Part shown: one piece after another, positions 1 to 9,996 of the stretch
How the letters are laid out: every line of letters begins with the position of its first letter
Numbering within the stretch: the first letter of the stretch is position 1
Notes under the pieces: generated by a model
Told to the model about the DNA's origin: nothing
The model's input: the letters and a program-made list of their open reading frames with translations, nothing else
Database searches by the model: none
Origin: Myxococcales bacterium
GTDB lineage: Bacteria; Myxococcota_A; Polyangia; Polyangiales; Polyangiaceae
DNA: 34,561 nt
Assembly: GCA_012514535.1 (NCBI GenBank)
Contig: JAAZAA010000122.1
Span: forward strand, 1 to 34,561
Direction of reading: 5' to 3'
Position numbers and translations under genes: made by a program

Positions 1-53
1 AGACGGACGGAGAGCGCCGCCCCGTGGAGGGCGGCTACGAGCACCTGACCTGA
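1..53 (+). CDS. C-terminal end of an off-window protein (partial)
   Basis: An open frame enters from the left edge (first full codon at position 3) and stops at TGA 51-53, giving a 16-residue tail that ends GGYEHLT. Fifteen of the sixteen codons end in G or C, as in the real genes of this window. This is the only direct evidence that it is coding. The family cannot be recognised from so short a tail. It converges with the lipoprotein gene ending at 222, and a strong hairpin lies between the two stops. Confidence 0.45.
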   Translation, partial: TDGERRPVEGGYEHLT

Positions 54-74
54 GGGCTCGGGCTCCGTGTTCGT

Positions 75-158
75 CGGCGAACGGCGCGTCTGCTCCGGCA
101 GCGAACGGCGGGTCTGCGCCCGACGGCGAACGGCGCGTTCGTACGTGCGGCGAACGCC
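75..158. repeat. Short degenerate tandem repeat, about 25-bp period
   Basis: Three copies of a core reading CGGCGAACGGCGCGTCTG (with substitutions) lie at 75-92, 99-116 and 124-141. A fourth, partial copy (CGGCGAACGCC, 148-158) forms the left arm of the adjacent hairpin. The array sits in the gap between two convergent genes. No function can be assigned. Confidence 0.6.
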
Positions 159-189
159 GCGAGCCCTCTCAGGGCCCGTGGCGTTCGCC
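149..189. terminator. Hairpin between convergent genes, likely bidirectional terminator
   Basis: The inverted repeat GGCGAACGCC (149-158) / GGCGTTCGCC (180-189) extends inward to a stem of about 19 bp with one mismatch and one wobble, closing on a 3-nt loop at 168-170. It lies 33 nt past the stop of the lipoprotein gene (222) and about 95 nt past the stop of the plus-strand gene (53). There is no T-tract on either side, so intrinsic termination is inferred from position and stem strength only. Confidence 0.5.
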
Positions 190-221
190 CAATCCGTCCG
201 GAGTTTGACCTTCGCGGAAGG

Positions 222-668
222 TCAGCGGCAGGCGCTCGGCAGACCCGCGCCACGGAGCGCGGCTTGCAGTGCCGTCGCCGCGCCAGCGGTCTGGCCAGCC
301 GCCACCATGCCGTCACACATCGACGCGGCGGTCTTCAGGTAGCCGTCGTTCGGCGGCGGCGCGTTGGCGGCGTTCTGGTGCAGGGCCGCGCAGCAAGCCT
401 TCAGGCTGGCCGCGGGCTTGCCGCCACCGCCCGACTTGGTCGTGGTGGGCTTGGAGTCGTCTTCGGACAGAGGCTCCTCCTCGACGACCAGCTCTGCGGC
501 CGGTGCGGGCGCGGCTGGTGCGGGCGCGGCGGGGAGTGGCGGAGGAGCTTCGTCTTCCTTGCAGCCGACCAGCGCCAGGGGCAACGCCAGTGCCAGCAAC
601 AAAAGGGAAGCTCGCGTCGTGGCACCCTCGGTGCCGAGTCGGATCGCGTCGGTGGAAAGTCGCTTCAT
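222..668 (-). CDS. Small alanine/proline-rich lipoprotein
   Basis: The 148-residue protein has a hydrophobic signal segment (about 20-35) ending in the lipobox L-V-G-C, with C36 as the predicted lipidated cysteine, so it should be a membrane-anchored lipoprotein. Residues 40-80 form a flexible Ala/Pro and acidic linker. The C-terminal region (about 88-148) is a compact Ala-rich segment with CC near its start, a central Cys and a Cys next to the last residue, suggesting disulfides outside the cytoplasm. The start is supported by GGAGG about 11 nt upstream. I do not recognise the family. Similar small Cys/Ala lipoproteins are common in myxobacteria, but no function can be given. Confidence 0.8.
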   Translation of the reverse strand: MKRLSTDAIRLGTEGATTRASLLLLALALPLALVGCKEDEAPPPLPAAPAPAAPAPAAELVVEEEPLSEDDSKPTTTKSGGGGKPAASLKACCAALHQNAANAPPPNDGYLKTAASMCDGMVAAGQTAGAATALQAALRGAGLPSACR

Positions 669-1037
669 GGTTTGCCTTCCTCCAGAGGATTTTGCCCTTC
701 GCTGGGACTCTCCGTCCGGAGCCCCTCCTTGTATCAGAGTCCCGCACTAGCGGAAAACCTCCGACCACGGGGCGCCCCAAACCGGCTGGGGCCCCTCCTT
801 CATGGTTCACGCTGTGATGCCGGCGGTGGCCTCCTCGAGGGCGAGGCTCCAGGCCGCCCTCCAGAGCGGCGGCTGTCGCAAGGGATGGTCAGGCTAGCCA
901 TCCAGACGGACGGCCAGCCTTGGCCCAGCTGCCCCTTCAGGGCTGTCTCTTCCGATCGCTGAGTGGAAACCTCACCAGCGCCGCCCCGCGGCGCCGAGAG
1001 CGAGCGCGTCGGGGGCGGTCGCTTCCGCTTCCGGCTC

Positions 1038-1086
1038 AGCGCCGGGCGGACGGCCGGCGCCGGGCGTCCGGCCGGGGGTCGGCGCT
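1038..1086 (-). other. GC-rich nested inverted repeat downstream of nrdJ
   Basis: AGCGCCG (1038-1044) pairs with CGGCGCT (1080-1086), and inside it CGGACG (1047-1052) pairs with CGTCCG (1065-1070). This gives a long, purely G/C hairpin. It follows the better terminator candidate at 1095-1133 in the direction of nrdJ transcription and may be a second barrier to read-through. Confidence 0.35.
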
Positions 1087-1094
1087 CCGCCAGA

Positions 1095-1133
1095 GCGACG
1101 AACGATCTGCCCGAAAGGCAGGCCGTTCGTCGC
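1095..1133 (-). terminator. Probable nrdJ terminator hairpin
   Basis: GCGACGAACG (1095-1104) pairs perfectly with CGTTCGTCGC (1124-1133). After a two-base internal mismatch, CTGCC (1107-1111) pairs with GGCAG (1117-1121) around a CGAAA loop. The hairpin starts 60 nt past the nrdJ stop. No U-tract follows on the minus strand, so this is a stem-only or Rho-assisted terminator or a 3' stabilising structure. Confidence 0.5.
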
Positions 1134-1192
1134 GACCAGAAGCCTGGAGCTCCGATCCGCGAGCAAGACTGAGCCTTGCGTGAGCCGGGCGC

Positions 1193-4462
<3,270 letters not shown>

Positions 4463-4470
4463 CCCTGTTT

Positions 4471-4476
4471 CCTCCT
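4471..4476 (-). promoter_or_regulatory. Shine-Dalgarno site that fixes the nrdJ start
   Basis: A perfect AGGAGG on the minus strand lies 8 nt before the ATG at 4462-4460. It makes this ATG much more likely than the in-frame ATG at 4600, which has no comparable site. Confidence 0.8.
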
Positions 4477-4540
4477 GAGCGCCCGTGGCGCGGATCGTCG
4501 GGGAACTCCCCACGCTCCGAGCGCACGCGCGTTGCTGCCT

Positions 4541-4582
4541 GTCGAGAAAGAACCTTGTTGACCGAAAGAACCGTCGAGAACC
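4541..4582 (-). repeat. Three repeated GGTTCT-containing motifs in the nrdJ leader
   Basis: On the minus strand GGTTCTCGAC (4582-4573), GGTTCTTTC (4572-4564) and GGTTCTTTCTCGAC (4554-4541) follow one another 80-120 nt upstream of the nrdJ start. Two copies carry the same TCGAC ending. They could be protein-binding sites or leader-RNA elements. No regulator is identified. Confidence 0.45.
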
Positions 4583-4791
4583 ATTGAAATGAGGGCGCAC
4601 CGAGAGGCGCGCCGGGTCACCCGCGTGCGGAGCCGACCCGGTGAGGCCCGTGGTTGGGCTCCGGGGGGGGAAGCGTTTGGCGATGGGCCGTCGAGGCCCG
4701 AGGGGGAAGGGGGCCCCGGGAGAGGCATCCCACCCTGGCTGACTTCCGTGCCTCGGTGGGTCGGGGGCGTCCGAATCTCGGGTCGGGGGCG

Positions 4792-4807
4792 CCCCCCAAC
4801 CGGGGGG
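4792..4807 (-). other. CCCCCC/GGGGGG leader hairpin
   Basis: CCCCCC (4792-4797) and GGGGGG (4802-4807) form a perfect 6-bp stem with a 4-nt loop. It lies just downstream, in the nrdJ direction, of the AT-rich island. If transcription starts there, the hairpin would be at the very 5' end of a leader of about 350 nt. Confidence 0.4.
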
Positions 4808-4816
4808 TATCTTACT

Positions 4817-4845
4817 AATTTAGCCTGATTCTCCGTTCAGTGCCA
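4817..4845 (-). promoter_or_regulatory. Candidate nrdJ promoter in an AT-rich island
   Basis: On the minus strand TGGCAC (4845-4840) and TAAATT (4822-4817) are 17 bp apart. The -10-like box lies in an AT-rich patch (4808-4830) that stands out in this GC-rich DNA. The -35-like box is a poor match to consensus, so the call rests mainly on base composition and position. Confidence 0.25.
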
Positions 4846-4874
4846 GACGTTCCGTTCGTAAGCGTTGCGCTCGC

Positions 4875-4918
4875 CTTGATCTGGGCTTGATCCGGGCTTG
4901 CTCCAGGCTTGATCTGGG
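4875..4918. repeat. Four-copy 11-bp tandem repeat
   Basis: CTTGATCTGGG occurs at 4875-4885 and 4908-4918. The variant copies CTTGATCCGGG (4886-4896) and CTTGCTCCAGG (4897-4907) lie between them, with no spacers. An 11-bp unit is close to one helical turn, which would suit binding sites on one face of the DNA. It lies upstream of the AT-rich island that may be the nrdJ promoter. Confidence 0.75.
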
Positions 4919-4956
4919 CCTCGGAGATGCGCGCCCTGGTCGATCCCTGCCGCTCC

Positions 4957-4990
4957 CTCACTCCTCAGGCTCACTCCTCAGGCTCACTCG
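4957..4990. repeat. 13-bp tandem repeat, about 2.6 copies
   Basis: CTCACTCCTCAGG occurs at 4957-4969 and again at 4970-4982, followed by a partial copy CTCACTCG (4983-4990). It lies 40 bp beyond the 11-bp repeat, in the same nrdJ upstream region. Confidence 0.7.
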
Positions 4991-5361
4991 TTGGCCCGCC
5001 CACGCGCCCCGGAGGAGCTCGTGGTGTGGGTCCTGTGTGTGGGGCCTGGTAGTTCCCGTGTGGCCCCTTCGGGGTGACGAGGGGTGGATCTACCCCAATG
5101 AGTTGGGGTCCGGCAAGGGAAAACCACAACCCGTTGGGGGCAGGTGTTTAGGTGCGAGAAGGTAGCACATTGTGTGACATTTCGCGCATGCGAGGGTCGG
5201 GGCGGCCCGCCAGCGCGGCAAGGCGAAGGGTTCCGGAGGGTTGTGGGGGGCGGGGGTGGCGTCACTCCGGGCGGCCAGGACGGGCGCCGGAGGGGACCGA
5301 GCGGGCCTGGAGGGCCGCTGAACGGGGGCCCACCCGTTTCCGGGGTGACCCGCCTCGAAAG

Positions 5362-5391
5362 CTGAACACAAGTTGGCCACGACTTGTTCAG
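5362..5391. promoter_or_regulatory. Interrupted palindrome, possible operator
   Basis: CTGAACACAAGT (5362-5373) and ACTTGTTCAG (5382-5391) are inverted copies around an 8-nt spacer, differing by a two-base insertion in the left arm. The site is distinctly AT-richer than its surroundings. It lies about 230 bp beyond the stop of the M16-like gene and 900 bp upstream of nrdJ. Confidence 0.35.
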
Positions 5392-5624
5392 TTGGGTCCA
5401 CAGGTTCTCCCCTCGAAATCCCCGCTCGGACCCCCAGATCGTCCACAGGCTGGCCACAGGCCAGCGCACGCCGAACCCGACGGGCCCGGACCCCGAGGCG
5501 CGCTCCCGCGGCGGAGGGCGCCTCGCGTGGGTGGAGAGGGCGTTTCGGTGCGTCCTTGCCGGGCACCTGACGGACCGGCACGAGCCGACACCATCGAGGT
5601 AGGGGGGGTCGCGGGGCGGACCCG

Positions 5625-7268
5625 TCAGGGGCCGGGCGTGTCTTCTTCCGTGGCCGAGGCGCTGATGTCTCGGGGAGCCTCGGGATCGTGGGCGACGCGG
5701 CGGAGCAAGCGCAGGTCGCGCTTCGGATCGAACACGAGCACCGGGCGCCAGGCGCTCAAGGCTTTCTCCAAGCGCTTCGCGTCGCCGACGACGGTCACCT
5801 CGAGCTCGTCGAGGACGTCGTCCCAGCGCCAGCTCGCGTCGAGCCGTCGTGCGATCGCGTCGAGCTCTCCGGGAGGCGGGCTGAGCTCTTCGGAGAGGAG
5901 CCGGGGATCGAGCCCTGCCCCCACGAAGCCCGCGAGGAGCGTCGCGAGCTGCTCCTGATCTTGCCATGCGCGGCGGAGACGCGCGCGTTCGACGTCGACG
6001 GCGCGCGCGATCCGGTCCGCGGAGAGGCCCGCCTGGGCGAGCCGCCGCAGCTCCGCGCGCACGGCGGTGGCGAGCTCGAGGGTCTTCTCTCCGGGCGCCG
6101 CGACGTCCACGTGGATCCGCCAGGAGTCGCCGTGCCGTGTCGCCGAGATCGTCGGCCGCGTCGCGCGCAGCTCGCGGGCGACGCGCTGCAGGCCCTCGGA
6201 GCCGCGCAGGAGCTCGAGTCCCCAGCGGAGCTGTGCCCAGGCGCGCTCACCGCTCGCTCCGTCGGGTCCGGCAAAGGAGAAATGCAGGTGAGCCCAGGCG
6301 CTGTTCTCCGCGTGGGCGAGCTGCAAGGAAGGGGAGCGCGGACGCTCCTTCGACGCGGGGAGCGGCGACGTCGACGACGTCGCGGGAGTCTTCGTGGACG
6401 TCGACCAGTCGCCGAAGCTGCTCCGCACCAGCGCGTCGGCGCGGGCAGCGTCGAGGGGGCCGAGGACCACGACGTGGATCTGGTCGGGGCGGAGCGCCTG
6501 GAGCAGCCAGCGCTGACACTCGAAGGAGCGCGGACTCTGCAGGGCCGGGTGGGGCGCTTGGAGTCGCAGCTGCTCGGGTCCTCCCGTGGGCAGCGCGGCG
6601 GTGGTCAGGTAGGTGGCGAGGTAGCCCGGCTCCGTGCGCAGGCGATGGATCTGGTGCCGCTCGAGTTGCCAGGCGACGGCGTCGAAATTCGTCAAGCGCG
6701 GGCTCTGGAGCTTCGCGGCGAGCCAGTCCAGGGCCGCCTCGAGCTGCTCCGGGCGCACGCTCCAGGCGATCTGCGCCCCGTGCTCCACCTCCGACAGGAT
6801 CACCTGCGGCTTCGAGCCGAAGGCCTCGAGGGCCGCCTCCTCCTTCTGGGTCGCGCTGCGCAGCAACGACGTCAGCGCCCAGAGCGCGACCCGTCGCTCC
6901 GCGGCGTTCGCGAGGGGAGCCCGGAGCGCCACCCGCAGGCTCACGAGGCGCGCCCCGGGCCGCTGCAGCACATGGACTTCCGACCCGTTCTTCAGCCGCG
7001 TCCGGGTCGGCTCTGGCAACAGTGGACCCGGCGTTTCCGGGGCCGCGGGAGGCGGTACGGCCAGGGAAGGGGGGAGCACGCCGCCCGCCGTGCCGTGCCT
7101 CCCCGTCTCCGAGCCATGGCCGGCGCCGGGCGCGGCGCTCGGTCCACCCGAACCGAAGGAGGCGCAGGCGACGAGGGTCGCGCTCGCCCACAGGCCGAGC
7201 GCGGTCGGGCCGACGTGGCGGATGAACCGGCACGCGGGGGCGTGCGCAGGGGAGGGCGCGGCTTTCAT
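5625..7268 (-). CDS. Lipoprotein with degenerate M16 (insulinase-like) peptidase fold
   Basis: The 547-residue protein starts with a signal peptide ending in the lipobox L-V-A-C (C35), followed by a Gly/Pro-rich linker to about residue 85. From there it reads like an M16 protein: an N-terminal domain opening with RLKNGSEVHVL, then a second domain from about residue 310 with features of the C-terminal M16 half. The zinc-binding HxxEH motif expected after the first beta hairpin is missing: that stretch reads AERRVALWALTSLL. It is therefore probably a non-catalytic homologue, like the inactive partner subunits in several M16 pairs. No active partner is encoded in this window. The start codon has no strong ribosome binding site, but the signal peptide supports it. 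Confidence 0.75.
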   Translation of the reverse strand: MKAAPSPAHAPACRFIRHVGPTALGLWASATLVACASFGSGGPSAAPGAGHGSETGRHGTAGGVLPPSLAVPPPAAPETPGPLLPEPTRTRLKNGSEVHVLQRPGARLVSLRVALRAPLANAAERRVALWALTSLLRSATQKEEAALEAFGSKPQVILSEVEHGAQIAWSVRPEQLEAALDWLAAKLQSPRLTNFDAVAWQLERHQIHRLRTEPGYLATYLTTAALPTGGPEQLRLQAPHPALQSPRSFECQRWLLQALRPDQIHVVVLGPLDAARADALVRSSFGDWSTSTKTPATSSTSPLPASKERPRSPSLQLAHAENSAWAHLHFSFAGPDGASGERAWAQLRWGLELLRGSEGLQRVARELRATRPTISATRHGDSWRIHVDVAAPGEKTLELATAVRAELRRLAQAGLSADRIARAVDVERARLRRAWQDQEQLATLLAGFVGAGLDPRLLSEELSPPPGELDAIARRLDASWRWDDVLDELEVTVVGDAKRLEKALSAWRPVLVFDPKRDLRLLRRVAHDPEAPRDISASATEEDTPGP

Positions 7269-7399
7269 CGGCGAAGCTCGAGGCTCGAGGGGAAGGTCGC
7301 AGCGCTCCGCTGCGATCGCGCCGCAGTATAGACGAAGGGAGCGGTGACCCCAGGTCGCCGGGCCGCGCGACTGGCCTAGAAAAAGCTAGCCTTCCGATT

Positions 7400-7621
7400 C
7401 TAACCCAGCGCGGCTGCCAGCACGATGCTGAGCCCGAGGACGATGGCGGCGAGGAGCACGGCGAGGGAGAGGTTCTGATTTTCGCCGATCTCCTTGCGCA
7501 GCGAGAAGGGAATCAAGGCGCTCGCCACGGCGATGCTGGCCGTGAACAGCGTGATGCCGATGAGCGACAGGACGACGGTCGAGAAGAGGTGCTCGAGGAA
7601 GCCAGCCCAGTCGATGCTCAT
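7400..7621 (-). CDS. DUF350-type small membrane protein
   Basis: The 73-residue protein has two hydrophobic helices (about 13-37 and 51-71) separated by a short charged loop with RKEIGENQN. This layout and the 'KEI-E-NL' loop motif match the DUF350 (UPF0719) family of inner-membrane proteins, which have no established biochemical role. The ATG at 7621 was chosen because GGTGAG lies about 6 nt upstream and the hydrophobic pattern starts right after it. The longer open frame upstream is Arg/Pro-rich and overlaps the oligopeptidase gene. A strong hairpin runs into its ribosome binding site. Confidence 0.8.
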   Translation of the reverse strand: MSIDWAGFLEHLFSTVVLSLIGITLFTASIAVASALIPFSLRKEIGENQNLSLAVLLAAIVLGLSIVLAAALG

Positions 7622-7632
7622 GTGACGCTCAC

Positions 7633-7677
7633 CCGCGCGGAGGAGGCGGGGTGGCGCGCCGCTCGTCCTCCGCGCGG
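7633..7677 (-). terminator. 12-bp perfect stem between the oligopeptidase and DUF350 genes
   Basis: CCGCGCGGAGGA (7633-7644) and TCCTCCGCGCGG (7666-7677) are perfect inverted copies. The hairpin begins 49 nt past the oligopeptidase stop, so it may terminate that transcript. Its last two bases on the minus strand are also the first bases of the GGGTGAG that serves as ribosome binding site for the DUF350 gene, so it could instead limit translation of that gene on a read-through mRNA. There is no U-tract. Confidence 0.5.
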
Positions 7678-7725
7678 CCCGGCCCCCGTGCAGCGGAACG
7701 GCCGGGGCGGGGCGCACTTGAGCTT

Positions 7726-9768
7726 CTACAGCAGGCCCTGCCGCTCGAGCATGGGCTCGAGCCGGGGCTCCCGCCCCATGAACTCCTGGAAGAGGGCCAG
7801 GGGCTCGTCGCTGTCTCCCCGGGAGAGGATGCTGTCGCGGAACGCGCGGCCCGTTTCGGGATTGAACAGCCCCTCTTTTTTGAAACGCGCGAAGGCGTCC
7901 GCGTCGAGGACCTCGGCCCACTTGTAGGAGTAGTACCCGGCGGCGTAACCCACCGGGTGCGCGAAGAGGTGGCTGAAGGAGGTGAGGAGGGCGTAGTCGT
8001 CCGGGAGCCGCGCGGGGTTGTAGCGCTGCAAGATGCGGTTGGCGTAGGCGAGCACGTCTCCGTGTTCTTCGGGTGAGTACTCGACGTGCAGCGCCAGGTC
8101 GACGGCGGCGAACCCCAGCTGGCGCATTTGCGCGTTCGCGGCGCGGAAGTTACGCGCGCGGATCAGGGACTCGACGAGCTTCGACGGGATCGGCGCGCCC
8201 GTCTCGTAGTGGCGGGCGAAGCGATCGAGGGCGTCCTTCTCCGCGCACCAGTTCTCCAGGATCTGGGAGGGGAGCTCCACGAAATCCTGGGCGACGCGCG
8301 TGCAGGCGAGGCTCCGCACGGGGACGCGGCTCAAGCAATGGTGCAGGAGGTGACCGAACTCGTGGAATACGGTCTCGACGTCCCGATGGCTCATCAAGGA
8401 GGGCTTCCCGCCGGCGGGGGGCTGCGCGTTGGCGCAGAACAGCGCGACGTGCGGCTCCGGCGGCACGGAGGCGATCAGCCCGTGCATCCAGGCGCCGTCG
8501 CGCTTGTCCTCCCGCGGGTAGAGATCCGTGTAGAAGACTCCCAGCACGGTGCCGTCCGCGTCCGTGATGCGGTGCGCCTGCACGCTCGAATGCCAGCCGG
8601 GGAGATCGGCTGAGGAGATCGTCACGCCGTACAGGCTCGTGGCGAGCTCGAAGGCGCCCTGCAGGACCTTCTCCGCGGGGAAGTAGTCGCGCAGCTGCTC
8701 CTCGTCGAAGTCGTACAGCGCGCGGCGCTGCTTCTCGGCGTAATAGGCGACGTCCCAGGGCTCGAGCTCGGGGGCGTCCGGGCCCTCCAGCTCCCGACGA
8801 AACGCCAGCAGCGCCTGGTTCTCTTTCTCGAAGGCCTGCTCCGTCTTGGCGGTCAGCTCGCGGACGAAGCGGAGTGCCTCGGCGCCGGTGCGAGCCATGC
8901 GATCTTCGGTGACGAGGTCGGCGAAGTGCTCGAAGCCGAGGAGGCGGGCCTTCTCCTTGCGGAGGCGCAGGATGTCCGCGACCAGGGGCAAGTTGTCGTG
9001 GCCCGGCTGCCTGCCGCGGCGATTGAAGGCGCGCCAGATCTCCTCGCGGAGGCGCCGATCGTCCGCGTAAGTGAGCACCGCGACCACGCTCGGGGCCTGA
9101 AGCGTGAAGCGCCAGCCGTCACGCCCCTTCGCCGCCGCGCTATCGCGGGCCGCCGCGCGGGCGGACTCGGGCAACCCGGCCAGCTCGGCGGGATCCGTGA
9201 CCCAGCGCTCGAAGGCGTTCGTGCTGTCCAGCACGTTCTGGGAAAAGCGCGTCGTCAGCTGGCTGAGCTCCTGATCGATCTCCTGCAGGCGCGCCTTCCC
9301 GGAGGCGTCGAGCTCGGCTCCGTGGCGTCGGAAGTCCGCGAGGGTCTTCTGCAGCAGACGCGCCCGAGGACCCGTCAGAGCCTTGGCCTCCTCGGTTTCC
9401 GCGAAGCTCTTGAGGGCGGCGTACAAGCCTTCGTGGAGGGCGATGCTCGACCAGAAGGCGCTCACCTTCGGCAGGACGGCGTTGTAGGCGTCGCGCAGGG
9501 CGGGGGTGGTCGCCACCGACTCCAGGTGCTCGACGACGCCCATCGCGTACTCGAGGGGCTCCGTCGCGTGCTCCAGGGCCCCGAGGGTGTCCTCGTAGCT
9601 GCGCGGTCCCGACTGGCTCGCGATGGCGTCGAGGGCTGCCTGGGCTCGCTCGAGGAGTTCGTCCACGGCGGGCACGACGTGCTCGGGGCGGATGAGCCCG
9701 AAGGGGATGGTCGTGCTGGGCCGGGTCAACGGGTTGGGGGTCGATGCGTTCGATGAATGGTCGGTCAT
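7726..9768 (-). CDS. prlC: Oligopeptidase A-like M3 family zinc metallopeptidase
   Basis: A cytosolic zinc peptidase that cleaves short peptides, including freed signal peptides, in the thimet oligopeptidase (M3) family. Its 680 residues match the usual length of about 680. The zinc site HEFGH is at 469-473, with the third ligand probably E498 in DFVELPSQ, a segment typical of the family. The substrate-closing region HPVGYAAGYYSYKWAEVLDAD near residue 610 is also conserved. There is no signal peptide. It is divergent from the acetoacetate-CoA ligase gene, with 228 bp of shared upstream DNA, and is followed on the same strand by the DUF350 gene. Dipeptidyl carboxypeptidase (Dcp) is the close alternative. 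Overall sequence favours oligopeptidase A. Confidence 0.93.
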   Translation of the reverse strand: MTDHSSNASTPNPLTRPSTTIPFGLIRPEHVVPAVDELLERAQAALDAIASQSGPRSYEDTLGALEHATEPLEYAMGVVEHLESVATTPALRDAYNAVLPKVSAFWSSIALHEGLYAALKSFAETEEAKALTGPRARLLQKTLADFRRHGAELDASGKARLQEIDQELSQLTTRFSQNVLDSTNAFERWVTDPAELAGLPESARAAARDSAAAKGRDGWRFTLQAPSVVAVLTYADDRRLREEIWRAFNRRGRQPGHDNLPLVADILRLRKEKARLLGFEHFADLVTEDRMARTGAEALRFVRELTAKTEQAFEKENQALLAFRRELEGPDAPELEPWDVAYYAEKQRRALYDFDEEQLRDYFPAEKVLQGAFELATSLYGVTISSADLPGWHSSVQAHRITDADGTVLGVFYTDLYPREDKRDGAWMHGLIASVPPEPHVALFCANAQPPAGGKPSLMSHRDVETVFHEFGHLLHHCLSRVPVRSLACTRVAQDFVELPSQILENWCAEKDALDRFARHYETGAPIPSKLVESLIRARNFRAANAQMRQLGFAAVDLALHVEYSPEEHGDVLAYANRILQRYNPARLPDDYALLTSFSHLFAHPVGYAAGYYSYKWAEVLDADAFARFKKEGLFNPETGRAFRDSILSRGDSDEPLALFQEFMGREPRLEPMLERQGLL

Positions 9769-9996
9769 GGATCGTCTCGGGCCCGCGGGGCGCGGTCGGT
9801 GGCGCGAGCTGCGGGCCCGCGCTGCGGGTCGGCGCTGCGGCGTGTCCCTCGACTCTACCGCGTCTCCCCGCCGTGACGAGCGGGTTCACCGAAGACGGGG
9901 CGCACTCGAGTCAGCCGTTCGTCCTCGCCCGGTCCCCCCCGGCACCCGTGCGCGCTACCATCCCCGTAACGGACCCGTCGCGGAGGGAGTGAAGTC

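Larger units (their letters stand above)
669..1192. other. Intergenic region between nrdJ end and the lipoprotein start
   Basis: This 524-bp stretch holds no convincing gene. The end next to 668 should carry the lipoprotein promoter. A weak candidate on the minus strand is TTTTCC (757-752) with GATACA (735-730), 16 bp apart. The end next to nrdJ has two strong hairpins, listed separately. The middle (about 880-960) has several short inverted repeats around GGCTAGCC/GGCCAGCC and nothing else that I can name. Confidence 0.5.
4463..5624. other. Long gene-free region: nrdJ leader and M16-gene tail
   Basis: No open frame in these 1,162 bp looks like a protein. The translations are Arg/Pro/Gly-rich shadows. 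The nrdJ-proximal part has repeated GGTTCT motifs (4541-4582), a CCCCCC/GGGGGG hairpin (4792-4807), an AT-rich island (4808-4830), an 11-bp tandem repeat (4875-4918) and a 13-bp tandem repeat (4957-4990). Further out are two small hairpins, CCCC-TTC-GGGG near 5075-5085 and ACCCCAA-TGAG-TTGGGGT at 5092-5109, and an interrupted palindrome at 5362-5391. I found no cobalamin riboswitch. Confidence 0.6.

Noticed and set aside
4463-4600. Upstream extension of nrdJ to an ATG at 4600
   Set aside because: The added 46 residues are Arg/Phe/Ser-rich, lack a ribosome binding site and would bypass the perfect AGGAGG before the ATG at 4462.
5163-5177. NrdR-box-like TCACACAATGTGCTA on the minus strand
   Set aside because: Only part of the 16-bp NrdR consensus is matched, there is no second box at the usual spacing, and it is 700 bp from the nrdJ start.
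5395-5460. Repeated TCCACAGG words resembling DnaA boxes
   Set aside because: None matches TTATNCACA well and no origin-associated genes (dnaA, dnaN, gyrB) are nearby.
4463-5624. Cobalamin riboswitch upstream of the B12-dependent reductase
   Set aside because: I looked on the minus strand for the conserved GCCACTG and AGYCMGGAGACCTGCC-type boxes in order. Only isolated partial matches occur (such as GGCACTG near 4845), without the rest of the structure.
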